A model generated the notes under the pieces. It had not been told where the DNA came from. It ran no database searches and was given only the letters and a program-made list of their open reading frames with translations. This document shows, in pieces, positions 23,001 through 36,674 of a DNA stretch of 64,000 nucleotides; position 1 is the first letter of the stretch, and the number at the start of each line of letters is the position of its first letter. Location of the stretch: NCBI GenBank assembly GCA_000310025.1, contig FN649740.1, positions 4,160,514 through 4,224,513 on the forward strand, given 5' to 3'. The translations under genes and the position numbers were made by a program. The stretch is from Ectocarpus siliculosus. Taxonomy: Eukaryota > Sar > Phaeophyceae > Ectocarpales > Ectocarpaceae.

Positions 23001-26000
23001 ATGGTGAGAGGAGAGCAAAGAGGGTGAGGGAAGCACTAAATCTCTCTTTTCGCACCTCACAAGAGGTGATTGGAAGCGCGCGCAACCCACGCGGTAAGAA
23101 TATCTGAACGGGAGCAGGAGTGCTTTGATCTGCTCAAATATAGTATTTGTGTGTAAGCCGCGCACACCAGAGGGAGTGGATTGGGGAACAAGATGTTTGC
23201 GTCGTAAACAGATCGTGGGCGTATCTGTGCACGCTAGGAACGGAATTTCATGACACATATTTATAGAAGGTGCCAGGACCGCTTTGAAGGCACACCTCCT
23301 CGGGGAGAGAAGGAGTCAATCACACCCAACAACAGTGACGCTAGTCTACCTCTACTGCTGCTGTATCACCACGTTTGTGTACCGTCATCTCTTCGATCCA
23401 CGTTTTATTCGCGTGCTCACGGGCGAGTATATGTGGAAAGTACTGAATGCTGTATTACCATCACTTAGCCCATGACCTCTTTGTTTGTGTGGCCCTGATC
23501 ACAGCGTGTTGTGGTGGGCGTAAAACTCAACGAGTGAGGTTCTGCTCGAATGAACGATCTCTCTGGCCTCTATCCAGCGCAACCGCTGTTCACCCTGAGT
23601 TTAGGTCTCACTTATGGGTGCCCTAAATGAAGTGACGTCCACGATGTGACAGCACGATACAGCAACATTCTTTTGTGCCTTGACCCATCGTTGGGCAAAG
23701 GAAAGTGTGCATCCGCTCACACAAACATTGTTCTTTAGAGAAGATCGCTTGTCCCACGCGTACCTGTCGTCTCTCTAGGCGTAGACAATGTTCTTAGGAA
23801 GGTCGTTAGTTTGCGCGAGTCAATGCTCGCCTTGGGTCTTTTCCTTCAGGTTTCGAAAGATACCTCCTGCGGAGGGCGTAAAAAGGGTTTTGAACGCAGG
23901 ATGTAGGTGACACAAGACAAATATATAGTCAATGGTACAGAATAGTTAGTGATTCCAACAGCAGCAGCAACAATAACAACAGAGAAAAGCAACACAACCG
24001 CATCGACTGCCGTCCAATACAAGATTCTAGATCTGCTTTTGAGTTTTCCCACGGGGCAATAATGAGAATCGGTGGAATCTCGGGGCTATATTTTTGTTGC
24101 AGGGGCGATCGTAAAGGGCCCGTCCACGATTCTGTACAGCTGCCAGGGGAATGAAAGAAACCCTGGGTGTCTGTTTGTATCGTGAGAAGGATTCCATGGC
24201 CCCTCGACTCCGAAGTTGTACTTATGCCCCTGTCGGAATTCCTTCTCTAGAACGCTAAGGTATTTTTTCATCGGAGTGGAGCATAAACTGCAATATTGGA
24301 TTAAGGGAGGCCTCCGGCCGCGGCCGGTGCTCTCGCCCAAACTTCGGCGTATTTTGACTTTTTGTTCCATCGGCCCGGATCCTCCGCCTTGATTGCACGG
24401 AGACTCCCCAAAAATGTACGATATTTTCTTCTCCGACCGCACGCCGACAAAGTATGTAGCAGCAACGTGGGGTGACAATGGTGCCCCAGAACCAACTGCA
24501 TTCTCCGCATCTCGCTGACTCTTACCCCCCTACCGTAGAGCTAGCGGTAGCCGCTACGCTTTCCGTCTTCCAGCCTTCGACACGTATTATTCCATCCGCC
24601 GCCGTTCACGCGAGCGACTGGCTCAGCCCCCCCCCCGACTCGAAAACAGTGCATCGTGAAAGAGTGAGGCAACTCCGCAGCGCGGAAATGCCCCTGCAGA
24701 GCAGCGATCGTACGCGGCTAAAAAATATGACCAAATCCGCATAACATCCAACTGTTGCTCTCTCCGCGGCAAGAATCCAACAACCGCTGTCCCATTGTCG
24801 TCTGTGCTTGCTCCCGTGCATGGCAAAAATGGAACTGGGAATCCTGTTGGGCGTACAGAAGAGTTGAAATAGAGAGGAACGGGCTCGGAGAGCACACGCA
24901 ATACCTTGTCTCACCAGAACGGCTCCCCTCTATGATATACTACAAACACGTGTACACAGAAATCAGCAGAGACTACTAGCCTCTACCCGTTCGAGACATT
25001 TATTCCAAACCGTTTTTCCATTGGCAGACGAATATGATTTTTATTGATGACGTTTCGAAAAACATCAAAGTGTCCTCTACATAGATACATTTTCCTCGCT
25101 GACGCTTCCAAGAAGAACTGAATTGTGTTTGTTCCTCTTTGATGACGAGGCTTGTGACTGCTCACAAACAAATGACCGTACAAATCCAACGAACAGAATT
25201 GGTACAGGCCGACCTCAGTTTTGCAGCAATTCAACTTTGTTCGTAGTACTATTTTTGTGTTCAATATCTGTTTTGGGTTTGTGGGTGACCACAGCCTGGA
25301 TAGAGTTCGAAACGATGTAAATGTGAAGACAACAACGACAACAAGCCTCGATTGATGCCCTGGTCCTGCCTTTAGCCACACCACGTGTTCTTCAGTACAG
25401 CCTACTAAATGCAACCTTGTGTCTGTCAATTATGGTGGACGTTGTTCTCAGCAGGTTGCTGAGCGACACCATCACAGCAAGAATGCTGTCGGGGAACGCG
25501 AGGAGAGATCTCGAGCGCGAGCTGGACGCGCCCTTTTCCCCCACCTCGGAAGAATCTCTCGAGGAGGAAGACCTCAGGCGAGTTTAGGGGGGATGCTAAA
25601 TTATATATTCCATGCGCCTTCAGGGGTTTCTGCTACATTGCAGGCCCGTTCGTACGAAAAACCTATACGGCAAGGGACCAAACGATTGTTGCCACAGTGT
25701 ACATGTCACACGGTACCACTGGTCATTTGTTCCAATGGTATTCCGGCCAGAAATACCAAATATTTCGAGCCATCCATAGACTGATCGAGGAAGAAACGAT
25801 ATTTAGATAACATGCGAAATAATTTGCTCGTTTTCGATTTAGTTATATCGGGCAAAATACGAGTCTGGGGATTGTCAAGAGGAATCGTGTGCCGTCTTCT
25901 ATTTGGAAATCGTACATGTGGTTATTGCAGGAACAAGCAAACAAAATTTATCTTGCAGGTTCGGTTGCAGGGCGTCAACCTCGTCGTATCTTTCTAATTC

Positions 26001-26850
26001 AAGTTCGGAACGAAAACAATCTCTTGAACACATACCGAGAGCTGCCCCACAGTGCCACAATGGTTATCCGACAAGTGGATCCTCAAGGAAAAAATCAAAG
26101 GCTTGATCCCCTTGTTCGGAGCGAGAGAGATCTGCGGGGAATAAGAAGAATAATTAACGCTTTACGCAGATCTCTGCGCCTGGAGAAGAGGCCTTTGCTC
26201 GTGTTTTGAATTCTGGAACAAAGCACAGCTACCCTGGGACTGGAGTGCCGGATTGCAAAACGGGAAAAAATGTCCTGGGCGGACAATAGAATGCTTGGAA
26301 TGACCCAATCAACAGCACGTCTTGATTCGGAATAGCGGACAAATGGGGTCACATCCCTTTGAACTTGAGTATTCTTGTGGTACCGAAGTACAATCATCCT
26401 CATCCCCATGTTCGCAACAGCGATCAGTGGGGATCTCCGTCCTGCTGCTCTTCCGGTGTGCCTGTTCTCCGACACCCCTCCCCCAGCCCGCCGCTACCGT
26501 CGATCGGCTCGAGCAACCCGCACGCTCTTACAACTGCGTGCTCCTTGCCTGCACGCTGTACGCATCTAGGGGCAGCACCTGCACGTTCAAAGTCCTTTTG
26601 TCGAACGTCAACATCACACCGTGGTAGTCGAAAGCAACTATGGCTGATTTGCAGACCAGCTGCCGGGCTGATCTGTCCCAGGAACTACTCCAAACCACAC
26701 CTGCCTCAAGAACACACAACGCTGAACCAAGGTCCTGAATAGATTTGCTAGAAGGGCACGCCTAGAGACGAAATTCATCCTGAAGCTGCATGGTAAAGAG
26801 GTAATTGTCGGAATCGACGTCATTGTCGCTGTGAAACTGTGACATTCGGC
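20079..26850. other. Long region with no convincing gene
   Basis: Nearly 6.8 kb without a supportable gene. The longest open frame (minus strand, 22236-23258) is rich in Arg, Ser, His and Pro, has no recognisable motif and is bounded by no splice signals. Another minus-strand frame at 21592-22155 is similar. Short plus-strand frames at 25435-25590 and 25960-26209 have some coding flavour but no homology I recognise. The region may be old transposon debris or the flank of the repeat array that follows. Confidence 0.35.
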
Positions 26851-29446
26851 CCTCGCTACACCCTCCGGAGTGATGCAGCCATTAAACAACACGTCTGCTT
26901 TGGGCCAACCCCTATATTTTGCAAGGACGACGGCGGTACCTGGGCCGAGCATCTGTCAACGCGGGCGACCGCCGTCGCAATAAATCACGGGACATTTCGT
27001 CGTATACCAGCGGAACCTTGGTTGATCTCCGCCAAAGCAAGATCAATGCCTCGCCTGCCTGCCAACAACGCCTCACACTCCACCCTAAAGGCGTGATGAA
27101 ATGCCGCTTCCACGTCTACGGCGCCTGTTGAGGGCCCTCTAGTCAAGGGCAGGCATGGCCTGTATATAATACACTCGCTGGACGACGTAACGACACCAAA
27201 GGACTCCCCTCCCTTTCTTCCGCTGTCGCGTTGCCATGGGACGCACTGTGGTGCGTTCCAGAGGCTACCCGTCGCCACGACGAAGAACAAAACCCCGGAT
27301 GCCGACTGATTTAGATCAGTGACGGTGCCACGTTGCCTGCGTTTAACCTCACCGTGGCGGGCACACGCTGTCCCATGATCTTGCTCAGTCGCAATAACGA
27401 GCCCCACTTCCGCCACACCGTCAGCCAGCATCGAAATACGTCATTCACGAGGATCGGTGCTCCGTGTGACTGTACACGACATGTGGAATTCGTCATCTCT
27501 CCCGACACCAACCAACTGACCGGCGAAAGTTTTGTACGCGAGACCTAGATATATGATGTTGATTTTTCCCTTGTTCTTGGTCAGATAGGCAATGGAGAAA
27601 CCCGCGATCCTGCGAGGCTGGTGTGCCCGCACTACAACGTGAATGACTACTCGTTTGTCCCAGGGAGTGGTTCTCGATCAGGTTTCGATAAACGGCTTTT
27701 TCTCACTCGGTCGAACGAATGAATGAACGACGCAAGACCCAAGGTATGACGTATGCGCTTGCCGGTCGTGGTCTTACAGTCTGCCCCAGAGTCCCGCTTT
27801 GCACGGCAGCAATGTCAACACGAAGCGCGCTTCATACACTCGTTCGACCCCGCTTGCCCGAGACGAGACACCCTGGACACCTTCGAACCGGCCCATGGCG
27901 AGGAATTGTCGATTCGTGGCGTCTACTCAAGCTCTGCCGGGTGTTGTACCTCGCAATGTCACCATTGAACTAACAGCAAGTAATCAGATGGGTGTGGGTG
28001 TTTTCTGTATGAGAACTGGTATTGCGCCACGGCGCATGTCGTCTGTTGTTCCCATCTGGTATGTCGGAATTACGTTGGCACTGTGATGATGCGTCTTAAC
28101 TACACGGCCGTTTATCGACAGCGGTACACAAGTTTTCCAAATGTTTGGAACGTTCCGACTCGCGGGACCTGGCAAGTCGAGTTGAGCAGCAACGAGTTTG
28201 GAGAACCGCTCAAAATAGTTGTGTCGTCAACGTGGTATTCTTTTGTATCGATAATGTGAAACCAATTCTGGACGAATTCGAAATGTTTGGTGTTTTCGAA
28301 GGGGTTTGGAGAAAGTTGCTCTTTACAATGACCCATAGGCATTGTACCTAATACCATGAGTGTTTACCTTGTCGTTGACTGTGGGGTTGCCTGTGTTGGT
28401 GCTTGTGTAGAGGTGGGTGCTTTGTTGCCGGCGCTGTTTGTTCGGCTACGTCGGGAAACCAAAGATGTCGGGCTACGTAGTTTGGTGATCGGGCAGTTGT
28501 TGGCGCTACAGTATTGTGATGTGGTCATGTTGTTCGTGGTAGTGGTGGCGATTAAAGACGATAATTGTAATCGTGATGGCGATGCTTGGTTTGTTAACCT
28601 TGGCCTTGAGATCGTGTTGTACATGAAAATACTCTTGAGGAACGACTCCAAATAGTACCGAGCTCCACTGGCTACGCAAGCACCGAAAGGGCGGAATTTC
28701 GGAGTGGACAGAGACTCGATTGGAGAGCAGCGGCGTGCAAGGAAACCGTCAGCACCGTGGTACGCAGGACTTGGATTGGGGGCGTCATGGCCCACCGCAT
28801 CGTGGCACAAGAGCCAAGAGGAGGCTAGCCGAGTACGGACTGCTGGAGAGCTGGCGTGAGACCTGGAGAGAGGAACTACCGAGCAGGGGAGCGGGAGAGA
28901 TATTCTGAGTGTTGTACACGGAAGGCGTGTAGCAGCCGGTAAAATGGCCTGTTCTTTGTCGTGGTTGTTTTGCGTTTGTCCGTCAGACATTCGTGCGTCG
29001 CTGAATGGATTTGACACGGGTATGACGGCTTGTCTTGAGGAAATACTCATTTGCTTTTCACTTGCTTTGTACCAACCCTACGGGCTGCATCAGTCGCATT
29101 TCACGTTCACATGGCCGTCCTTGAGTTTCCCTGGATTGTCTTGAACATCCCAGGAGAGCGGACGTGCTGGGTAGCTGTCAGTACGTTGTGGGGTGTGAAG
29201 ACAATATCGACGACAACCAGACATTGTTGTACGTCTTGTGGATAATTGGCGGCTCTAAGCCTCTCATCCAACGAACACACATGCTGTACCACCACTACCT
29301 GAAAACGAAAATAGCGCCCATGGTGTTATCTTGTGTGTTTTGAAACGAACGGTGTTGTTGATTTTCTTTCTAGCGGCGATATTGGTGGTCGTAGTGGTAA
29401 TAGTTGGACCTTGCCGTGGTCGCTGTGAAACTGTTGGTGTAAATGT

Positions 29447-29531
29447 ATTTTTGGTGGTGGTAGTGTTGATGGTCTTGATGGTGATGATGACGATGGTTTT
29501 GGTGGTGATGATGATGATGATGGTGTTTTGT
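29447..29531 (+). repeat. GGT/GAT-rich microsatellite in block L
   Basis: Imperfect GGTGGT, TGATGG and GATGAT trinucleotide repeats. A similar GGTGAT tract occurs at the matching position of another L block (33655-33731), so the tract is part of the unit and has expanded independently. Confidence 0.7.
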
Positions 29532-32500
29532 TATCATTGGCCTTGAGATCGTGGGCGTACATGAAACTATCCTTGCGGAACGATTCCTATCTACGCCGAG
29601 ATCGAATGGCTCCACACGCACCGGTGGATGGATGTTGGGAGTGGACGGAGACTCGAGCGCAGAGCTGCGGCGTGCGAGGACACCACGAACACCGTTGTAT
29701 ACAGGACTTAAAGTATCAGCGCCATGGACAGCAGCGTCCGCGGCCCAACAGTCAAGCGGAGGCTAGCCAAATACGAGTTGCTGAAGAGCTGGTGTGGAAG
29801 GTGGAGCGAGGAACAGCCGAGTGGGGGAGCCGGGAGAAACAATGGATAGATGCGAAAGATGTCCCTTGTATGACGCGAGTGGCATCAGTGCCCTGTTTCA
29901 TGTCTTGTTTGTTGTGTCCCGTTTCATATTGCATGGCTTGAGTTTGGTTTGTCCGTCAGAATATTGTTCGTCGCTGAATGGATTTTGCTTGTCTTGGAGG
30001 ACACGTATTTGTGTTTTCAGTTTTTCTCGTCGAGAGACGTCTTCCTGTGCCACACGCATGGTCCGATAGACATACTACACACAGCCAGATAGACCTCCAA
30101 GCCTGGTACGTTGCTATAGAAGCAAATGGTTGTGGTTGAAGACGCCACGGCCTTCGCCAAAGCAAGACGAACGCCTCGGCTCATCGCCACCCACAGAAAC
30201 ATTCAACTATATTGTACTACATGTCCACCGCCGCGTGGTGCGGACCCTCCCGTCAAGGGCCAGCATGGCCTCAATGTTGTACACTCGCTGGACTACGTAC
30301 CGACACCAATAGGACTCCCCACCCTTCCCTCCGCCGTCGCGTCGCCATGGGACGCGCTGTGGTGCGTTCCAGAGACTGCCCGTCGGCACGGCGGAAACAC
30401 CCCGGATGCCAAATGATTTGGATCAGCCACTGTGCCATCATGCCTGTTTTCCATCCCGCCATGGAGGGCACACACGCTTCCCCATGATCTTGCTCAGTCG
30501 CAATACGAGCTCCACTTCCGCCACACGGTCAGCAAGCATCGAAAGAAGTTGATCAAGAGGATCGGTGCTTCGCGTGATTGTACACGACATGTGGAGTTCG
30601 TGATCTCTCCAGAAACCAACCAACTGACCGGCGAAAGTTTTGTACACGAGACCTAGACTAGACTGAGAATGTGATGATTTTGTGTTTTCTTCTTGTTCTT
30701 GGTCAGATAGGCAATGGAGAAACCCGCGATCCTGCGAGGCTAGTGGTCCCGCAATACAACGTGAATGACTACTCGTTTGTCCCAGGGGGTGGTTCTCGAT
30801 CAGGTTTCGATAAACGGCTTTTTCTCACTCGATCGAACGAATGAATGAACGACACAAGACCCAAGGCATGATGTATGCGCTTGCCGGTCGTGGTCTTACA
30901 GTCTGCCCCAAAGTCCCGCTTTGCACGGCAGCAATGTCAACACGAAGCGCGCTTCATACACTCGTTCGACCCCGCTTGCCCGAGACGAGACACCCTGGAC
31001 ACCTTCGAACCGGCCCATGGCGAGGAATTGTCGATTCGTGGCGTCTACTCAAGCTCTGCCGGGTGTTGTACCTCGCAATGTCACCATTGAACTAACAGCA
31101 AGTAATCAGATGGGTGTGGGTGTTTTCTGTATGAGAACTGGTATTGCGCCACGGCGCATGTCGTCTGTTGTTCCCATCTGGTATGTCGGAATTACGTTGT
31201 CTCTGTGGTCACGTGTCTTACGTCGTCAAGCTGCTTTCTTTGTATCGACAATCGTTCTCTGAATGTCTGAACGTCCTAGACTAATTGTTTAGGGTATTTC
31301 CAAGGGTTTGGCGAATAGCACTTCAGGAAGGCCAATACACTGTAGGCGTTGTACATAATTCCATGGGGCGTTGCATACATTATGACGGTGGTGATGATGG
31401 TCTCGGCGTGTAGAAGTCTATGTTTTCGCAAGGGCTGTTTGTTCAGGGCGTGGTATTGTGATCTCGCAATTGCAGTGGATTTTGTTCAGGTAGAGGTGGT
31501 GGTAGAGGTGACGGGGGTGATGATGGCGATGAATGATGATGATGGTAGTCGTGATGGCGATGCTTGGTTTGTTACCCTTGGTCTTGAGATCGTGCTGTAC
31601 ATGAGAATGTTCTTGAGGAACGACTCAATATTGTACTCCGAGCGGCACTGGCTGCACAGGATCCGGTGGACGGATTTCGGAATGGACAGAGACTCGGGTG
31701 GAGAGCCGCGGCGTGCAAGGAAACCGCCGGCACCGTGATATACAGGACTTGTAGTGGGAACGTCATGGCTCAAGGCATCGGGGTACAAGAGTCAAGAGGA
31801 GGGAAGGCCAGCCGACTATCGAGCTGCTGGAGAGCTGGTGAGCCACCTAGAGGGAGGAACAGCCGAGTGGGGGAGCCGGGAGAAACAATGGATAGATGCG
31901 AGAGATGTCCCTTGTATGAAGCGAGTGGCATCAGTGCCCTGTTTCATGTCTTGTTGGTTGTGTCCCGTTTCATATTGCATGGCTTGAGTTTGGTTTGTCC
32001 GTCAGAATATTGTTCGTCGCTGAATGGATTTTGCTTGTCTTGGAGGAAACGTATTTGTGTTTTCAGTTTTTCTCGTCGAGAGACGTCTTCCTGTGCCACA
32101 CGCATGGTCCGATAGACATACTATACACAGCCAGATAGACCTCCAAGCCTGGTACGTTGCTATAGAAGCAAATGGTTGTGGTTGAAGACGCCACGGCCTT
32201 CGCCAAAGCAAGACGAACGCCTCGGCTCATCGCCACCCACAGAAACATTCAACTATATTGTACTACATGTCCACCGCCGCGTGGTGCGGACCCTCCCGTC
32301 AAGGGCCAGCATGGCCTCAATGTTGTACACTCGCTGGACTACGTACCGACACCAATAGGACTCCCCACCCTTCCCTCCGCCGTCGCGTCGCCATGGGACG
32401 CACTGTGGTGCGTTCCAGAGACTGCCCGTCGGCACGGCGGAAACACCCCGGATGCCAAATGATTTGAATCAGCGCCGTCGCCATCTTTCCAGCTCTCCAT

Positions 32501-33654
32501 CCCGCCATGGAGGGCACACACGCTTCCCCATGATCTTGCTCAGTCGCAATACGAGCTCCACTTCCGCCACACGGTCAGCAAGCATCGAAATATGTCGTTC
32601 ACGAGGAGCAGTTATTCGTGTGACTGTTTACGGCATGTGGAGTTCGTGATCTCTCCAGAAACCAACCAACTGACCGGCGAAAGTTTTGTACACGAGACCT
32701 AGACTAGACTGAGAATGTGATGATTTTGTGTTTTCTTCTTGTTCTTGGTCAGATAGGCAATGGAGAAACCCGCGATCCTGCGAGATTGCTTCTGTCAGTG
32801 TTGCGTGAATGGTTAAACGTCTTTCTGAGGAGTTGTTCTCGTCAGGTTTCGACAACGGCTTTTTCTCACTCGGTCGAACGAATGCATGAACGACGGAAGA
32901 CCAGTGACGCATGCGCTTGCCGGTCGTGGGCTACAGTCAGTCCCATGGTCCCGCTGTGCACGGCAGCAATGTCAACACGAAGAGTGCATCATAAACTCGT
33001 TCGACCCCGCTTGCCCGAGACGAGACACCCTGGACACTTTCGAACCGGCCCATGGCGAGGAATTGTCGATCCGTGGCGTCTACTCAAGCTCTACCGGGTG
33101 TCTCCCAATGTCACCATTGTACTGACAACAAGCATCAGATGGATGTTGTCTGTATGAGTATCGGGTGGTGCGCCACGGCGCTTGTATATTGCATTTCCTG
33201 GTGGTATTTCTGAAATACGCGGACACTCTCATCATGTGCCTAACCTATTCGGCCGTTTGCCGACAACGGCGTGCAATGTTCCCAAACGTTTTTATCCTTC
33301 CCGACGTGGGGCCTGGCAAGTCGGGCTGAGCTGCAAAGAGTTTGGAGAACCACTTCAGATGAATGTGTCGTCAGTTGCTTTCATTGTATCGACAATCGTT
33401 TTTTTAATGTCTGGACGAGTCCTTATTGTTTAGGGGTTTTCCAAGGGTCTGGAGGTTAGCGCTTTGTAGGGAGACCAAGACAGCAGTGTAGGCGTTGTAC
33501 ATCATTCCATGGGGCGTTGTTTACGTTGTTGGCGGTGGTGATGATTGTCTCGGTGCTTGCTGTAGAGGTCTATGTTGTCGCCAGGACTGTTTGTTCAGTT
33601 GCGTCGGGAAGCCAAGTTAGGGACGGATACTGTGATCTCGCAATTGCTGTGTTT

Positions 33655-33731
33655 TTGATGAGGTATAGGTGGTGACGGTGGTGACGGTGATGATGATGGT
33701 GATAGGGGTGGTGATAGGGATGGTGATGGTG
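33655..33731 (+). repeat. GGTGAT-rich microsatellite in block L
   Basis: Imperfect GGTGAT/GGTGACG hexamer-like repeats positioned like the tract at 29447-29531 in another L block of the array. Confidence 0.7.
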
Positions 33732-34420
33732 AAGCTTACGGTTTGTTATGCTTGGCCTTGAGATCGTGTTGTGCGTGAGAGTATTCTTGAGGAAAGACAA
33801 CAAAGTAATCCGAGCTCCATTGGCCGAACACGCACCGATGAACGGATTTTCGGAGTGGGCAAAGACTAGAGCGGAGAGCCGCGGCGTGTAAGGGAATCGC
33901 CACCACCGTGGTACGCAGGATTTGTATTCGGAGCGTCATTGCCCACGGCCTTGTCGCACAAGAGCCAAGAGGAGGCTAGCCAAGCGGTACGAGCTACTGG
34001 AGTTGGTGCGGGACCTGGACGCGGAGGAACCACCGAGCGGGGGAGAAGGGGGAGAGGTTCTGAACAAGTGTGCAAGGGGACGCTCATAGCAGCCAGCAGC
34101 AAACAAACGTGGCCTGTTAGTTTTCTTGTAGTGTTTTCCCATTTCACTTTTGCCGCCTTGGGGTTCTCAGTCAGAAGCTGGTAGATCACCAAATGCCACT
34201 GGTTTGACGACTCATCGTGAGGAACTTCTACGTTTGTTTCTGGGCCTATGGGTACGTTGCTAGACAAGCAAAGTGAATTTTGAAGATTCTCGTTGCCACG
34301 GCGTCGGCCAAAGCAAGACCAATGCCTCGCCTGCTCACGATACCTCAGACTCCACCCGAAAGGACGTGCTTGCACCGCTCGCTCGAAACGAGACATCCTT
34401 CCATTCCCGCCTTCATCTTC

Positions 34421-36670
34421 GTAAGCTCTTCTGTTTTTCATGTCTCGCAGTAACACGGTTGAATTGGCGTTAAAGAACAGGTATGACACGTCTTTGGTGT
34501 TTGTGACAGCATGGTTTCAAGAACAATAAGCGGTTAAGGGCTGATCTGTTTCGGAGACACGCCGACATTCTCGTTAGTATGGCTGTTGACGGTGTTGTGG
34601 TGGTCGCGGTGTCAATTTTTTTTTGTTTTTGGGGTGTACTTCGATGTCCTTGCCGACGTTGTTGCTTCATTTACGAGTGCTGAGGTGCGGCCTGGAAGTG
34701 TGCGGCACGCGGCTTGGTTTTTTACAGTGTGATTGCGACCTTTCATAGTTGTTTCGGGGTGCGTTGGGTGGCTACGCATAAAGTCCAGGGCAATGACCAG
34801 CCTGTGGGGGTTGTCGGTACTCATTCTTGGCGGGAGGGGCAACTTGGCATCTCGGAAATACCGCGTGACCGGCAGTGTTCCTTCAAATGTGATATTTATA
34901 CAGCTGGCGGTGGTGGGAATATTGTCGTCAGAATGCGTTTATGAGCGCGACCTACAAGAGACGTTGTTCCAGGTTTTCATGACGCAATAGATGAACAGGC
35001 GTAAGAATGCCGTGGCAGAGGAACAGCGAAATGTATTCGTCCAGAGAAATATACAGCTTCACCTTCAGAAGAAAGACAAGCAAATCTTGACGGCAGCGAT
35101 ATTTCGCCCCAAATATGACCCAATAATGACCTTAGACCTCGACCAATAGTTGGTGTTTCTGAACAACGGAGCTCTCATGTACTCTCGCTGTTGCTCCCGT
35201 TTGTGTGGTGCGATACTTCGGTGAAAACATCACCGCAGGACTGCGAAGACCACGAGGGATAATTTCTGATACCTCTCGTTGTTCAATAAACGTGAAGTCT
35301 TGAAGCATCGAAAAAATATGTTTTGTTGTCGCTCGGTACCCAGCTAGAAAAACTTGCTGGTGTATCGACCCCGTCCCCCGCCGCCCTCGCATTCCTCCCT
35401 TTGTGCTTTCGCCGCACCCGTACAGGGAAAAGGCAGACAATACATTTCAGCGACTGGAAAGTAGGAGAAATACGGGAAAAGTGAAGCAAAAGTTTGAGCT
35501 CCATGACCTTCGCAACTCAAAGACGGGCATCAGCATCGCGGGCACGTGAGGACTCACACGAGACATGATAACACGACCTGCATCTCTTATACGGCTTGAC
35601 TTTTTTATATACCGAATTGAACAAGTAGATAGCGTATCGCATGCATTACCTTGACCCGACAGGGGTAGCGTTCGGTAAAAGTGGTAGTGATAGCCCCGAC
35701 TTGTGGCTATGATGGTGGTGACGAAGCTTGCCGCGCGCAGGAAGTTGTACCGTACAAGTATCGCCCCTCCCCCGTTGGCGGTTTAGCTCCCTTTTCTATG
35801 CACAATTTACAACAGGAGAGAGGCCGCTATTAATCGCCAAGTACGGCTGTGGCATATCCTCGGCCGCCAGAAAACGGAAGGCCGCAAGGGTCGCCAGAAG
35901 ACGGAAGGCCGCAAGCGCGTTAGGTGTTCACGGGAGGATGGATGGGGCGGGGCGAGCAGCCAAGTGCTGCAGGTGTAAATGATTGATCACGATTAGAGGG
36001 TCATCGGAATGTGATGTGCAGAGTAAACACGCTTGTTTTCGGGCATGAAATGCAATAGAAGGTTTCAGTGAGGCAATCTTCCCCGTCCACAGCAAAGGAG
36101 GACAAAATGCGAATAGCAAACGTTTGGGTTGTCCCAGTTACCGGGACAATAGGCCTCAGCCAAATTTTGTACCCACGTTCTAGCATAATAGTGAAAGACA
36201 ACGGAGCAGAGAATGCAATTGAACCTATCGGTGCGTCCTGATTTGGCACTCCCCCACCGCTACCATTTGCAGCACGTCCTTGCTTCAAATCGGCACTTGT
36301 CGTAGTCTCATGTTACCAACGGGCGGCATTTCGCTCTCCCCGTCCCTCACGCCCTTCGTTCCCCCTGGCTTCGGATGGACCAGGAAAACCTCGCGGCGGA
36401 AGACGAAAGGCAAGATGAACATAAGAATAATTTCCACAGACCTAAGGTGGTCGACCTGTCCACACGGGGGAACTTGATGCACCAGACACAACAGATCGGA
36501 GTCGTCGACAAGCATTATCGCAATGTTTCTCGTTTCGCCCAGGCTCACAATTTCTTTCCAGGCGTAGATTTTGTCTTCTATGGATTTTCGTATTGCTTGT
36601 AACGTTGCTCTAGGCAAAGTGTATAAATAGTAAGGCTTGGTTTTGAACAAAGGCAGGCATATTGGCGTTT
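34421..36670. other. Intergenic region between the repeat array and the FNIP gene
   Basis: About 2.2 kb with no supportable gene. It includes a two-copy tandem repeat at about 35864-35914. Frames on either strand are short and lack domain signatures. Confidence 0.35.
35864..35914 (+). repeat. Tandem duplication of a 27-bp unit
   Basis: Two adjacent copies of CGCCAGAA(A/G)ACGGAAGG followed by CCGCAAG, separated by GGT and nearly identical. This is a simple local duplication with no known role. Confidence 0.75.
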
Positions 36671-36674
36671 TCTT

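Larger units (their letters stand above)
26900..34420. repeat. Tandem array of two alternating repeat blocks, at least three units
   Basis: Two blocks alternate. Block P is at about 26.9-28.4, 30.1-31.3 and 32.1-33.5 kb, with a fragment at about 34.24-34.40 kb. Block L is at about 28.4-29.1, 29.3-30.1, 31.35-32.1 and 33.5-34.2 kb. Landmarks are CAGGTTTCGAtAAACGG at 27679, 30801 and (variant) 32843, and the phrase ATGGCGATGCTTGG at about 28577 and 31556. Near-identity is patchy: about 27570-28077 matches 30692-31199, and about 29815-30739 matches 31861-32786, while other parts of the same units are clearly diverged. Frames such as HVEFVISPETNQLTGESF and DTLDTFEPAHGEELSIRGVY recur but are interrupted by shared stops. 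No protein family is recognised, so this may be a decayed duplicated gene or an old mobile element. Confidence 0.75.

Noticed and set aside
22236-23258. 340-residue open frame on the minus strand
   Set aside because: The composition is Ser/Arg/His/Pro-rich with no hydrophobic core pattern, motif or splice context, and it overlaps equally open frames on the other strand. It is most likely a chance open frame.
25889-26209. Plus-strand frame ending RLEKRPLLVF
   Set aside because: Moderately coding-like, but short, without homology and within a gene-poor region; could be transposon debris.
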